From positions 149,613-213,612 of the forward strand of contig VZSR01002420.1 in NCBI GenBank assembly GCA_013398615.1: DNA of 64,000 bases, read 5' to 3'. Within the stretch, counting starts at the first letter, position 1. Every line of letters starts with the position of its first letter. This document shows positions 13,201 to 32,700 of the stretch, piece after piece. Source of the DNA: Brachypodius melanocephalos (lineage: Eukaryota > Chordata > Aves > Passeriformes > Pycnonotidae). A program made the position numbers and the translations under genes. The notes under the pieces were generated by a model that did no database searches, was not told where the DNA came from, and was given only the letters and a program-made list of their open reading frames with translations.

Positions 13201-16200
13201 GTGCCAGGTTAAAGGAGCAGCCTGTTTTTCTGCCAGGAGACCTTGTTCCCTTACATCAAAGACAACGTGAAGGAGTATCTGCGTGCTCACTGGGAGGAGG
13301 AGGAGTGCCAGCGGGATGTCGGACTTCTGAGGAAACAGGTAAAGTAACAGAGTTATTCCGTGTCTGCATTTTCATAGCGTGCCCGAGGCTTCAGGTCACT
13401 GGGACTCTCCCGGTCACCCCACATTTGTCCCTCTCTCTTTGCCCTCATCCATGTAGGCCAGTTGCCTTGATGGTTGGATTCTCCCCCATTCAAAGCCTGG
13501 GGTTGTGCTTTGCAGGCAGCAGCTTCCCTCAGCTCAGCTTGCTCTTCACAGCCCCTGGGCAGCAGTTGAGCCAAGACTTTCCAGCTTTTTGCCTGCACTG
13601 TGCCCTTCTCTTGTTGAGTCCAAGCCTGTTTTGGGAAGCAGCACAGGGGGATGGCAGAGCACTTGTTCCACACAGGGCAGTGGATCCTGCCTCTGTACAG
13701 GGACACAGCATCAATTTGAGACTTGTGGCTGAAGCCAACAGATGCGTTTGCTTCTTTGCCTTAATTACAGTAATTAAATACTTAAGCAAGCAGAGTTCTC
13801 ATTAGAGTATTTACAGTATGGCTACAGTAATGCTAATTGTTTGGTTTGCAGAGTACAATCCAAGCAAGTAGTTCTAAACAAAACTGAAGTCTCAATTTTC
13901 CATTGAGAAAAGCATTCAGACATCATTGTAACCCCTTGTGTGAAGAGCAGTTCAAACAGTGTCCTGCACAGGGGTGCATGGAGGCAGGTGTTAGACCACT
14001 TTCCTACATTGGAGGTGTTGAAATTGCTCCACCTCTTCCCTCCCCTCTTTTTACCACGGATGATTGCACAGAATCACAGATACTCTGAGCTGGAGAGGAC
14101 CTGCAAGGATGAGCCAGCCCAACTCTTCAGTGTACAAGGATCAGGCCCACAACCTTGGCATTGTTAACACCGTGCTCTAATGCTCCTTTCCAGGCTCAAG
14201 AGGACTCGAGCCTGGCCGGGGCCGTGCCGATCCCTTTGGAGAGCGGCAGCGGGGAGGAGGAGCTGGAGCGCGTCATCCAGGCCGTTGTGGACAACGTGCA
14301 CTGGCAGATGTCCCTGGACAGGAAGACCACGGCACTGAAGCAGCTGCAGGGCCACATGTGGAGGGCAGCCTATGCCACCGGGCACGTCAAAGGAGAGTGA
14401 GTAATTGTGTGAGTAGCTGTGTGCCCCCTCCTTGGGGGCCAGGTGTGGGGAGCATCTTTCCTAAAAGTTTTTTAGCAGAATAGCTGCAGAAGCTATTCCT
14501 GGGAACAGCCCCACTTACAAATACAAGTAGCATCACTAGCTCAGCAGATAAGCCGATATTTGAGAGATTTCTTGGTAAACCAAGAGTCTAAGGCACAAGT
14601 ATGAGCTTCCTGTAGTTCTCTGTCTTGCATTTTTTATCCCCAAATTGCACTCATATTTTACAACAAGTATAAACACACCAGGGTTGCAGGGTCAGACCCT
14701 TTCAGTTGTTTCCTCCTGCTTTGTCTTTTACCTGTGTGTTTCCTGCCTTTCCACTTCTTTTTGTCTCCAGGTTCCTCTTTACGTTTCAGCCACAACACAA
14801 GAGTACATAATAGGGACAACTGAAATTAAGCCTGATCTTCTTATTTAAGAGATACTTGGTTAAACTATGCATTACAGGTCTCTAAGTAAGTAAAACAATC
14901 CCATAAATTCACAAAGTGTTTTGTCAAATGAGGAAGGAGGAAGAAGAAAATGAGCTCACAGAAAAATGTAAACATCCATCAGAGAAAGTAACAAACCCCG
15001 AAAACAAGTCAAGAGAGACAGATATCCTGTTGGTTTTGTTTTTAAAAACGAGGCTAAATTGATTTACAGTGACCCAAAGACTGTGGAGAAAGCTGCCTGC
15101 TTGGCTGCATTCAAGGAGTGAGATCTCTCAAATCTCCTTGCCCAGCTCTGCATCACCTGCTGCTCAAAGAGACTACCTGGTTCCAGGAGCCCTGAGCAGA
15201 TTGAAAATTAAGTCCCTTCACAAATAACGGGACAAAACTATCACAGTGCCTGGCTAATGATGTCCCTCCAGGTGCCTCTGGGTTTGCCCTTACCTGCTGC
15301 CTTGTTTTGCTCCAGAATCTTCGAGGATGTTGTTCCAGCCATCCGGAAGTGGCGGGAAGCAGGGATGAAGGTCTACATCTACTCTTCAGGCAGCGTCGAA
15401 GCCCAGAAGCTTCTGTTTGGATACTCTACAGAAGGTGATATCCTAGAGGTAGATAACCTTACCACCTTCCTTACAGCTTCTCCCCCTGCAGAGCACTTCC
15501 CTCACAACCTCCCTTGCTGTAATACTTAGTGTATTAATTGATCCGTGGGAATTCAGCTCAAGCAGTTGACCGTGAGAGCATGGCTGCACCAACCCCTCAT
15601 TACTGTGGCAGAAAGGGAGGGAGGTTTATCCCTGCTCCTCAGGAGGCACTCAGCAATAGCCTGTGCTTCTCTCTCTCTCATTTAGCTCTTTGATGGCCAC
15701 TTTGATACCAAGATAGGCCCCAAGGTAGAAAGTGAGAGCTACAGGAGGATCGCCGCCAGTATTGGGTGTGCCACCAACAACATCCTCTTCCTGACAGATG
15801 TCCCTCGAGGTACGTGACCTGCCAGTCCTGCTCTGGCTCTCACCTGTGCACGGGAGGCAGGTGCTCTTCAGAGGTGTGCTGCTGACTTCTCACAAGCATC
15901 TCAGAACTGCTTCAGCACCTTCCCCCTAGCTGCTGCCATCCTCCTTCTTTACACACCCAGGCTTGCACACAGCAGTGGAGTGTCCGTGTGCAGCGCTGCA
16001 ATGAGGGAAAATAGGTCAAGTAGAAAACCTGCCTTTGCACCAGCCAGGAAGGAGAGACTGCTGAAGCAGAGCTGAAGCATGCCCCGTTTACAAACAGGGT
16101 CAGTGGTTTGGCCAGTGCTCAGGGGAAATGATGGTGTTTGCTGTGTTGCTACGTGGTGGTTCTTCGTGCCACTCATGGTTGTGTTCAGCAGTAGGAAAAC

Positions 16201-16974
16201 ATTACTTCAGGTTGCCAAGACTTGACCCCTGGGAAGCCAGGCTTGAGAAGCTAATTTAATTTTCTGCTTTTTGCTGGAAACGTCTTTCTGGCAGAAATGG
16301 CATTGGCTCTGTCTAAGCCAACTCAGTCCCCAGAGTTAGTCCTTACCTCCTCCCCAGCCTTGGCAGCAGACCTGGTGGGAGCTTGTAGTTACCTCCTTTT
16401 CCCTGGATCATCTTCCAGTGGCCTTTTGTGCTCAGGGAGCAAAAAGAAGCTTGTCAGAAGTGACTGGGGGAGGGGGATGTTTGACTCACAAAGGGCATAG
16501 GCTGACCACAGCCTCATGACAGGAATTGAGCTGGTGGAACAGGACTCGAGCTGATGGTGTGAGCTGCCTGCAAGGTGCCTTGGACAGCCATCAGCTGGCA
16601 TGGGGGAGGGGATGCTGAGGCAGCCAGCTCTTGTCCATTCCTGCAGCTACAGCCATCCACAGCAGATCCACCAGGAGCTGGTTCCTCTAGAGCCCTGCCA
16701 CACGCAAATGCTGCTTCTTCACTCTCAGCCTTTAAAAGCACTCGAGTGTTTTGGGGCGTCCTCAAGCCTTAAGGACCTTGCTGTGAAGAAGCCAGTGAGC
16801 AGCTCTCACCTGCACTCTCCCCACTGTGTTTCAGAAGCCAATGCAGCCGAGGAGGCGGACACTCACGTGGCTGTGGTGATCAGACCGGGCAACGCGGGAC
16901 TGACGGACGATGAGAAATCCTATTACAGCCTCATCTCGTCTTTCACCGAACTTTTCTTGCCTTCCTCCACTTAG
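10242..16974 (+). CDS. ENOPH1: ENOPH1, enolase-phosphatase E1, complete
   Basis: Six exons: 10242-10325, 13237-13338, 14194-14396, 15316-15448, 15686-15809 and 16835-16974. They total 786 nt, 261 codons plus TAG, the human length. The enzyme is a HAD-superfamily phosphatase of the methionine salvage pathway. It enolises 2,3-diketo-5-methylthio-1-phosphopentane and dephosphorylates it to the acireductone, using Mg2+, in cytoplasm and nucleus. Motif I is LLDIEGTTTPI near the N-terminus, with the catalytic Asp/Glu pair. The YIYSSGSVEAQKLLFG block in exon 4 is motif II, and ILFLTDV in exon 5 holds the acidic motif. The end is FTELFLPSST. The start codon lies in an ideal GCCGCCGCCATGG context. The exon 3/4 boundary encodes GEIFEDVV. 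The gene is driven from the promoter shared with HNRNPDL and converges on TMEM150C. Confidence 0.97.
10326..13236 (+). other. ENOPH1 intron 1
   Basis: The intron is bounded by GTGAGA and TTCTGCCAG. The first 0.8 kb is still GC-rich. It holds one copy of a 27-nt motif (10754-10780) that recurs in intron 2. No gene or clear repeat was recognised in the rest. Confidence 0.75.
13339..14193 (+). other. ENOPH1 intron 2
   Basis: The intron is bounded by GTAAAG and TTTCCAG. It contains the second copy of the 27-nt motif (13750-13776) and a tRNA-derived SINE just before exon 3. The ORFs here (up to 166 codons) span the intron and lack any family signal. Confidence 0.7.
14066..14180 (-). mobile_element. 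tRNA-Ile-derived SINE with CR1 tail (TguSINE1-like)
   Basis: Read on the plus strand, CR1 3'-tail sequence comes first (ACAGAATCACAGATACTCTG, GAGAGGACCTGCAAGG). It is followed by a stretch matching the reverse complement of tRNA-Ile from the T-arm side into the anticodon and D arm (CAACCTTGGCATTGTTAACA, CCGTGCTCTAA). On the minus strand this gives the order tRNA head then CR1 tail, as described for TguSINE1 of zebra finch. It is diverged and truncated and ends about 15 bases before ENOPH1 exon 3, close to its polypyrimidine tract. It is not a functional tRNA gene. Confidence 0.65.
14397..15315 (+). other. ENOPH1 intron 3
   Basis: The intron is bounded by GTGAGT and TGCTCCAG. No repeat or RNA gene was recognised. 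Confidence 0.7.
15810..16834 (+). other. ENOPH1 intron 5
   Basis: The intron is bounded by GTACGT and GTTTCAG. Several short ORFs overlap on both strands. None shows a protein family or a splice context, and nothing else was recognised. Confidence 0.7.
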
Positions 16975-18745
16975 GGAGAGCAGTGCACGCACAAAAGACT
17001 GTGCTTCACCTAATCGTCCTTGTGAAATGTTAGGTAATTTTGTCCATAATCAGAGTTTCAAACCAAATCCACATTATGTCTTGGGCCTCGTGCAGGCGGG
17101 TATGGATGGAGTGTATGGTGCGGGGTCCCTTGTGCAGTAGGACAGAGGCCTGCTGCCAGCTGGAGCTGGGAACAGAGCTGGGAGCAGCACCCATGAGCCC
17201 TGCTGTTCCTCCCCTTTCCTGGCTAGCAGTTAGCTAAGGGAATGCTTCCTTCAGACTCATTTGCTGAAATCTGGTGCTGAGATGCCCCACCATGAGCTCT
17301 GTCATTCTTAGAAGCAGTCTGCGAACAAGGTTTATGTCCCCTTGTCCCAGAGGGAGTGCTGGGGACCACGGGGGAATATGTGAGCTTCTCCCTGCAGACA
17401 GGATTTCTGGCTAAGTCAAAAACATCCACAGTTAGGATTCCCAAAGGAAAATGCCAGTTGTGGGCTATAGTTCAGTAGGTTTGGGCTGCCACAGAAAAAG
17501 GCAGCTCTTGCTGCAGACAAGCTCTTTAGACAAGGAACAATGTATATCTTGGCTGTGTCTACAGCAGGTGTAAGTACAAAACAGTACAACTTGCACTTGG
17601 AAGTTGCTTAGAGCTCCACAGCCAGCCTACCCAGAATGAAGTCAAGTATATATAAATACAGCTTTAAAATTTAAATTCTGGACACACTTCACTGCTGCAT
17701 CATGGTTCTATGGGATACAACTGGCTGAACCCCAAAGTCAGCTTGGCAGCATTTCTGAAGTATCTCAGCACTGACCCATGGAGCTTCTCCTCCAGCCAAC
17801 ATCACCCAGTCACAGGTTCATAGCACTGGTCAGCTGTGAGCAAACCTTGACAAACTGCTCCTGAGGGCAGACATCCTGCTGCATTTGATTAGAATTAAAC
17901 CCCTGACCTTTCCACCTTACCTAAATTGTGCCAATGTAGATCAGATGGTCATAGAGCTTTTCCTAATGTAGTAAATAAAACCACAACTTTGCTTTCATTA
18001 TGTTCACTCCATCACAGCATTTAGCCTTCCTGTCTTAGCACCAGTGATCCCAGCACCTAAAAGGCAATTTTTAAATTTTATTTCTAAACTTGTGAACACT
18101 GTGTTCCTGCTTTAACCTTTCCCAATCATTTCTTTAAGGCAGCAGCCTTGTCCTGCCAAGGAAGCTGTACTACCTCCCTGACTATTTTAGGATTTCAGCT
18201 GTGGCTCAGCGCGAGAGCCACAGGTAGGTTATGGAGTCAGAGGCAGTCTGAAGCTCCTGTCTGAAATCTCCGTTCCCCCATTCCGTGTTGCTGGCACTTC
18301 ATGCATGGGTGTCTTGCCCTCACAGCCAGCCAGAATATAATATCTGCATGCTGTCTTCCTGAGCTCTGATTTGCACCTACAGCTGTCCCTGTTGAGGGAG
18401 GCTGATGGGTAAAGAACAAGGAAGAGGCAGGTACTTGGGGAGGAAACCACATTGTGCCAGCATGACCCTTCTAAAAATTTAATAGCAGCAGGTCAGGCTG
18501 TGGGGTAACTAGTCCAGATGCCTTTCTGGGCTGGGCAATAGGTGTGATCCTGCTCCTAGAAAGAGCCTGCTAATTAGTGCTGTTAAAATGAGTGTATCTG
18601 CATGGCTGTATGGTCCCTGGCTTCCTTAAGTGATAATGTTAATCATTACACTGTAAATAAATAACTCACCTTTCGTTTCGCCTTTGCCATCAGAAAGCTA
18701 TGCTTGGGGTAGGGACAAAAATAAAGCTCACTTTCTCCATAAAAG
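16975..18745 (+). other. ENOPH1 3' UTR
   Basis: The region runs from the TAG at 16972-16974 to the last plausible poly(A) signal. AATAAA occurs at 17974-17979, at 18656-18661 (within AATAAATAA) and at 18720-18725. The last is followed by GT-rich DNA (GTTTCAGTGTATATTTGTTG) and is the best distal site. Alternative ends are therefore likely. Confidence 0.6.
18720..18725 (+). terminator. ENOPH1 distal poly(A) signal AATAAA
   Basis: AATAAA has a GT-rich downstream element at about 18756-18785. It faces the TMEM150C signal 23 bases away on the other strand. Confidence 0.6.
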
Positions 18746-18748
18746 CAC

Positions 18749-18754
18749 TTTATT
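18749..18754 (-). terminator. TMEM150C poly(A) signal AATAAA
   Basis: The plus strand reads TTTATT, so the minus transcript carries AATAAA about 2.1 kb after the TMEM150C stop. The T-rich stretch just beyond it on the minus strand (TTTATTTTTGTCCC) could be the downstream element. The predicted 3' ends of the two convergent genes overlap by a few bases. Confidence 0.55.
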
Positions 18755-20873
18755 TAGTGGTCATGTTTCAGTGTATATTTGTTGTCATTTAGTTGTACTG
18801 AAATGTGCTGTTAGAAATACTCTAAGAAATGTACAGAATTATCACTAAAAACCTGAAGTTCAGTTTGGATTGCATATAGGAAAAGGAGCAAAAGAAAAAA
18901 AATAACCACATATTCTTTTTTTTTTCCCTTCAATAAAATTACAAAAGCTAAAATAATAAACTGAAAGTATTAATTGATTAATTAGGGGGAAAAGTCACAG
19001 GGGACTATTTACAGTAAAACACCTTTACAACAAATTGCTATTTTGTGCTCCATATGTATTGAGTGTGTGCCAGTGCAAGAGGATCCCCACCTGCATGTTC
19101 CCCAAACTGTCCCTTCCTGTCCTTGCCCAGGAGAAGCTCCCTGGATGTGCCTCTAGGGAGCTGGCACCTCACACTGCTGTGTCCTTGGCCACTCTCAGCA
19201 CATCCTTCCAGGAAAGCTTTCCACTAATGACACTGCTACAAGCAGGAAGCCTTCAGCAATCCACAACCCTCTGTTGGCCAAAAATGCTCTGGATTTGTAA
19301 CAGCTGCCTGAGAACAAGTTTTGGTGCACAGAAAATAAAGGGCTGGCTGAAAGCTTTCTACTTAACACACAGCTCAACCGTTCCTCCTCTTAGGAGAGGC
19401 CTGTGACCTTTGCAGAAGACTGAATACCCTTTTGCCTTTTCTCTCTGTCAGAAATGACACAGAGCAGTACAAGTTCCCCTTCAAGTGCCTTTTTCCTACC
19501 ATTTTAATTTCTGCTTGTTTTCCTGCAGCTCAGACAAGATGCAAACTTAAGCTGAGCCTGGTTGGTGGAGGAAAACAGGAGCTATGTTCATGAGGAGCAA
19601 CTCCCATCACTCCCCTGCCCAGCCAATACAGCAGCCTTCCCAAAATTGAGTTTTCAAATGGGCTTTGAGCTCCTCCTCTGAAAACAGACCTTCTGTTTGA
19701 AAACCTCCCTTTAGGGAGGGAGAAGGCCTTCTGGTTTTGCTGTTCCCTTCCCATACCTCCAGCCCTCAGGCAAATCACCCAGCATCCAGGGCAGAACTCC
19801 CTCCTGGCACCTTGGAAGCCCATTTAAACCTCTGGCAGGCTCCATTCAGGACAACTGGCCACACTGAGGGGCCCAGAGCCCAAACCAGCATGTCTGAAGT
19901 TTGGCTTGTACAAAGAGCAAAACCAAACCCTGTGCCCAGAACCACTGGTACTGTTCTTGTGGCAGACAAGCTTGGTGTCTCTAACATAATGTTTTCCCCC
20001 TCAGTGAACATAAAAAAAAAAATTAAAAAAGCTTTTTAAATACTACACACAATGTGTGGTGGAAGCACTACACACGGAAAAAGCAGCCTTTTCTGGGTGA
20101 TCTTCAGAGCACACAGACATTTTCATCTTAATTCAGCACCTCACTCCCACCAGTCCCTACTAGAAACCAAGCACAGTATCCCCTGTGTCACCCCCTCTGG
20201 CCTGGGGATGATCTGCCTGGCTACAAGGCAGCATCAGCTCAGTCTCACTTCCTGATCACAGCACAGCTCCTTCCAAACCCAGGTTTACCATCAGCTGCTT
20301 TCCGGGCTGGAAGAAATGCCTGCCTGCTTGCCATAAAAGCCAGTCCCTTGGGGTCTTCCGTGTCTGATTCCAGGTTCTGAAGAAACAGCTGCTCTTGCTC
20401 ACCTTACAAGTTCCCCCGGTTGGCAGCAAAGCAAACAACCTGAGAAACACATGGAAGACCCAGTCTGGTGACTCGGAAACCTGTGACTCCTGAAGACTCC
20501 TGCTGTTTGAAGAGGTCTGCTTCCTTCACCTCCTTCTCTGCGGGGTGGGCTGAGCAGGACTGGTCTCAGAGGGGCGTCACAGGGACAGGCTGCTGAATGT
20601 TTTGAAGGAGTGTGACAGAGCCACTCAGAAAGAGTCCCTGGTGGCACCAACTAAGCAGCTTGTGCTCTCTCACGCTGCCGCTGAGCTAGATCCACACCTC
20701 TTCCAGCAGACACCTCTGGTTGTTTGGCTCTTAGTGGGACAGCCACCCTTAGAGCCCTTTGGCAATACCATCATGATTGCACATGAAAAGAAACTCATAA
20801 AAAAAGTGTAAATGAGGTCATGTTTCACCCATGGGAACCACACCTGCCCCCCTCCCCCCTGCCAGAGGACAGG
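18755..20873 (-). other. TMEM150C 3' UTR
   Basis: This is a 2.1-kb tail after the TAG at 20876-20874. An ATTAAA on the minus strand near 19504 could give a shorter form. It contains no coding signal or repeat that I recognise. Confidence 0.55.
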
Positions 20874-29412
<8,539 letters not shown>

Positions 29413-29780
29413 CTACTGGCACAAGAGGTTAAATTAAGCTGCTGCACACAGGCGGCATCCTCCACACACTTTGTAACAACCAAGGCACTGGAGCCCTGGA
29501 GCGGGAGACTCTTCAAGCACACCTACAGAACTTTAGTGGTTTTCAAAGTACTTCTCTCGAGGATTTTGTGCAAGGTGACCTGCACAAGACCCGCAGCTCT
29601 GATTCCCTACAGCTTCCCACCCGCACAATGCAAGGCAGCCTCCTCCCCAGGATCATTCATTACCAATTCCACACACGCTGCCTCAGCAAAGCCCGCAGCG
29701 TGGAGAGAGAGAGGGATGCCCGTGCTGTCATCAACTGCACAAAGCACACGACCAGCTCCCATCCTGGCCACCGCAAGCAG

Positions 29781-29790
29781 CTAAAAATAG
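29781..29790. promoter_or_regulatory. Perfect MEF2 consensus (CTAAAAATAG)
   Basis: The minus strand reads CTATTTTTAG, the high-affinity MEF2 site, 520 bases upstream of the TMEM150C start codon. An 8-bp perfect hairpin (GGAGCCGA 29811-29818 with TCGGCTCC 29828-29835) and a TATA-like ATATTG lie beside it. It could mark a second, tissue-specific TMEM150C promoter. That is an inference. Confidence 0.4.
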
Positions 29791-32700
29791 TGTCTGGCCA
29801 CACCTAGAGTGGAGCCGAGCTCCGGTGTCGGCTCCTATATTGCTGTCAGGGGCCGGGATGAAGCGCTGCCAACAGCTTCAGCTCTTGACATGCAGGCACT
29901 GTGAAATCCTGCATGTGGCGTGAGGATGCTGCCTCCCGAGGAAGCGTTTGTCCTCCAGGCAAGATCATGCTGGATGAGCATCTGGAATGCCGGGGCTGTT
30001 CCTGTCATGTGCGCAATTCAGGGACGCTGCTGTGCTGCAGACACAGAGAGTCTCCAAGTGAGTCCTTTGATAATGGATCAAGTATTTTCTCATGCTCCAC
30101 CCTCCTCCACAAATGTTCCTCCAGGCACCAGCACAGCCAAGAGACACAAAGAGAGGCGAACAACACCAGGCTCACAGCTCTAGCACCTGCTTTACTTTTA
30201 CCAGGGCAGCTGCACCTGTGCCCCTGTGCTCTGTCCCCCTCCTTGCTGCAGGGCAGGCATTCCCTGGGGCCACCAGCACCCACATGGCATAGTGAGGCAC
30301 CCTGGGGTGCCAGGACAGCTTAGAGGTGACAGCCTCTCACTCGAGCCTGCTTGCATTTGCAGCTCATTTACCTCATCCGGGTCCTTAAAGCCATGACCCT
30401 TCCCTTTGCCCTAGAGAAGAAAGTGCCCACATTGTCATCTTGCTCCTCTCAACTCCCCTGGTCTTCCTGTACCTGCAGCACAGAGCCATGGTCTGCTCCC
30501 TGCTGTGAAGATCCAGAAGAGAGTCAGCACCCTCACTATGTCATAGCAGCCCCCAGCTCACTGCTCCCCTAAGGCACCCCAAGCTGCAAAGGACACGCTG
30601 GCTGGACTGCTTGGGGCCCCAGACACCAATTCCTGCCCTGCCTCACCAGGACAGGGGCTGAAGAGCTTCAGTGAGGCTCCCCACACCCTGTAGAAGGCAC
30701 GGCACTCTCACCTCTGCAGGTCAGCTCTCTTGTTTTCCCTGCAAATGGCCTAGCAAGAGTACAAGAAAACACCCTGGCAGTGCCCAGAGTTACATCATAC
30801 TTGCACAAAGCCATGAGGCCACGATTTGGTGCTGTTTGTACAGACAACTTGGAGTAAGGCTGAATCCCAAACTTTAAAAGACAAAAGCAGTCAGATAAGG
30901 TCTCTTCTCAGATCTGGGAGCAGAGAGAACTGCAGACAAGGAGCATGAAATGGTGCAAGTATTAAGTATGCTGATTTAAAAGGCAGGCAGCTCCAATGCA
31001 TATGCAGACCTTTAGCACAGTGAACAGATCAGAAGAAATTATCAATGAGGGGGACGAGATTTCCCATTTCACTTCTATTCCTCTCTCCCAGCACAGCAGA
31101 CACAGCATGTCACATCTCTGTAACCCGCACAGCTCCCACTGTTGTGCTTGCAGCTATTCCATGAAGTGCTGTCCTTGCCTTTTCCCCCTGCTGCTCAGCA
31201 GCATTGCAGCAGCATTCCTCAGATGGTGTTGGATGGTGCTGTGGTACTGGAAGACCTGTGACAGCAATCCCAAGGACCACTTCCAGGTGGCAGCTGCCCC
31301 ACCTGCCACAGGACCATGTCCCTGACAGCCTTTGGCAGCACAGTGCCCAGGTGCCAGTGCCCCGCACAAGGGAGACATAGCTGTGGCCAAATTCCCCCCT
31401 CTTGCCTTGGCTGAAGGGAGCAGGCAGGTAACATCACCTCCTGTTCCAGCCCTTGTCTGCTCTGCAAGGTCATTACTGCTGTGCTCAACCCTCCTCTTGT
31501 CTCTGGTAGGGGCTGGACTGAGCCAAGGTAACACAATTCTTTTGTGTCAGGGGACGGCACGTATTGTTTACCCTTCACCTTTGGAAAGGTACACGAACTT
31601 CATTCACATAATAAAGGCAAACAGTAGCCATAACACCCGTCCTCATTAATGGCTTGGTGCAGCTCCTCCATCTCTCAGCATGGAAAAAGCAACCTTCACA
31701 AGCTATTTCAGCATTGCCTGCCATGCAATGTATTGAGAGAGAGGGCGGTGGCAAGGGCTTTTCCCCCAGGCAGAGCAGCAAGACAGCACACAGGGTCATG
31801 GACTCCATACCAGAATGAAGTGGGGAAATGTGAAAATACTGTCTAGATAACCACTGTTTTGAGCTGAGCTCTAAAATGGAGCAAGACCAAGACTAGTGCC
31901 CAACCTCCCCAGAGTCAGAGCAACACAGCTGCAGACTCACCTCCTTGGCAAACAGCCCTCTCTTTAATAGTCACTGTGCTACATGGAGCTCCCTTCCATC
32001 AGCCACTGACAGAAAATGACATCTGAAATCATTGCATATTAAATGAGTGATCAGTACAGAGCCCAGTGTCCTGTTGGGAAGCCAGCTCCATGGTTCAGAG
32101 ACCCTAATTTCAGCCACTTAAAAAGAAGGAAGCCACCTGCATCTGACAGATGAAATATCAAGAGCAGGAAAGAAGGGTCCCTTTCCCCCATGGCCCCAAA
32201 CAGCAACACCTTTTAATGCTGGCCATTGGCACAGCCCACACATGCTTGGATGTGTTTCAGCATCCCCACGTGGGCAGAGGATGGTTTAAAAACACGGCTC
32301 AGCTCCCGCGAATTTCTCATTTATTCCCTTCTGTGTTATTCAGGTGCCAGGAACAAAATTACACGTAACCCCAACTTCCTCCAAAGGAGAAACCCTGAAC
32401 ATGTGCCAAACCCGCCTAGCTTAGCACTAGTGTTCAGCAGACAGCATTCTCAGCACCTGCCTTTGAGTTAGCCTTGTCCTCTTCAGGGCTGTCCCCAGTG
32501 TTTGTATCTTCAAGCTGAGAGACCTCTGTGCATGCTAAGACCAGCACCTCTAAAAGCAGACAGGAACAGGAGAACAAGGAACCCAAACATCAGCCTCTCC
32601 TGCAGCACCACACCAGTTTAGCCAAAGTAAAATGCCAAGAGTGATAGGAAAAATTACCAAAATTCTTTAGGGGAAATGTAGAAACAAACTCTTTGACAGT

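Noticed and set aside
14120..14180. tRNA-Ile gene
   Set aside because: Only a diverged part of the tRNA is present and it is joined to a CR1 tail, so it is a SINE head and not a tRNA gene.
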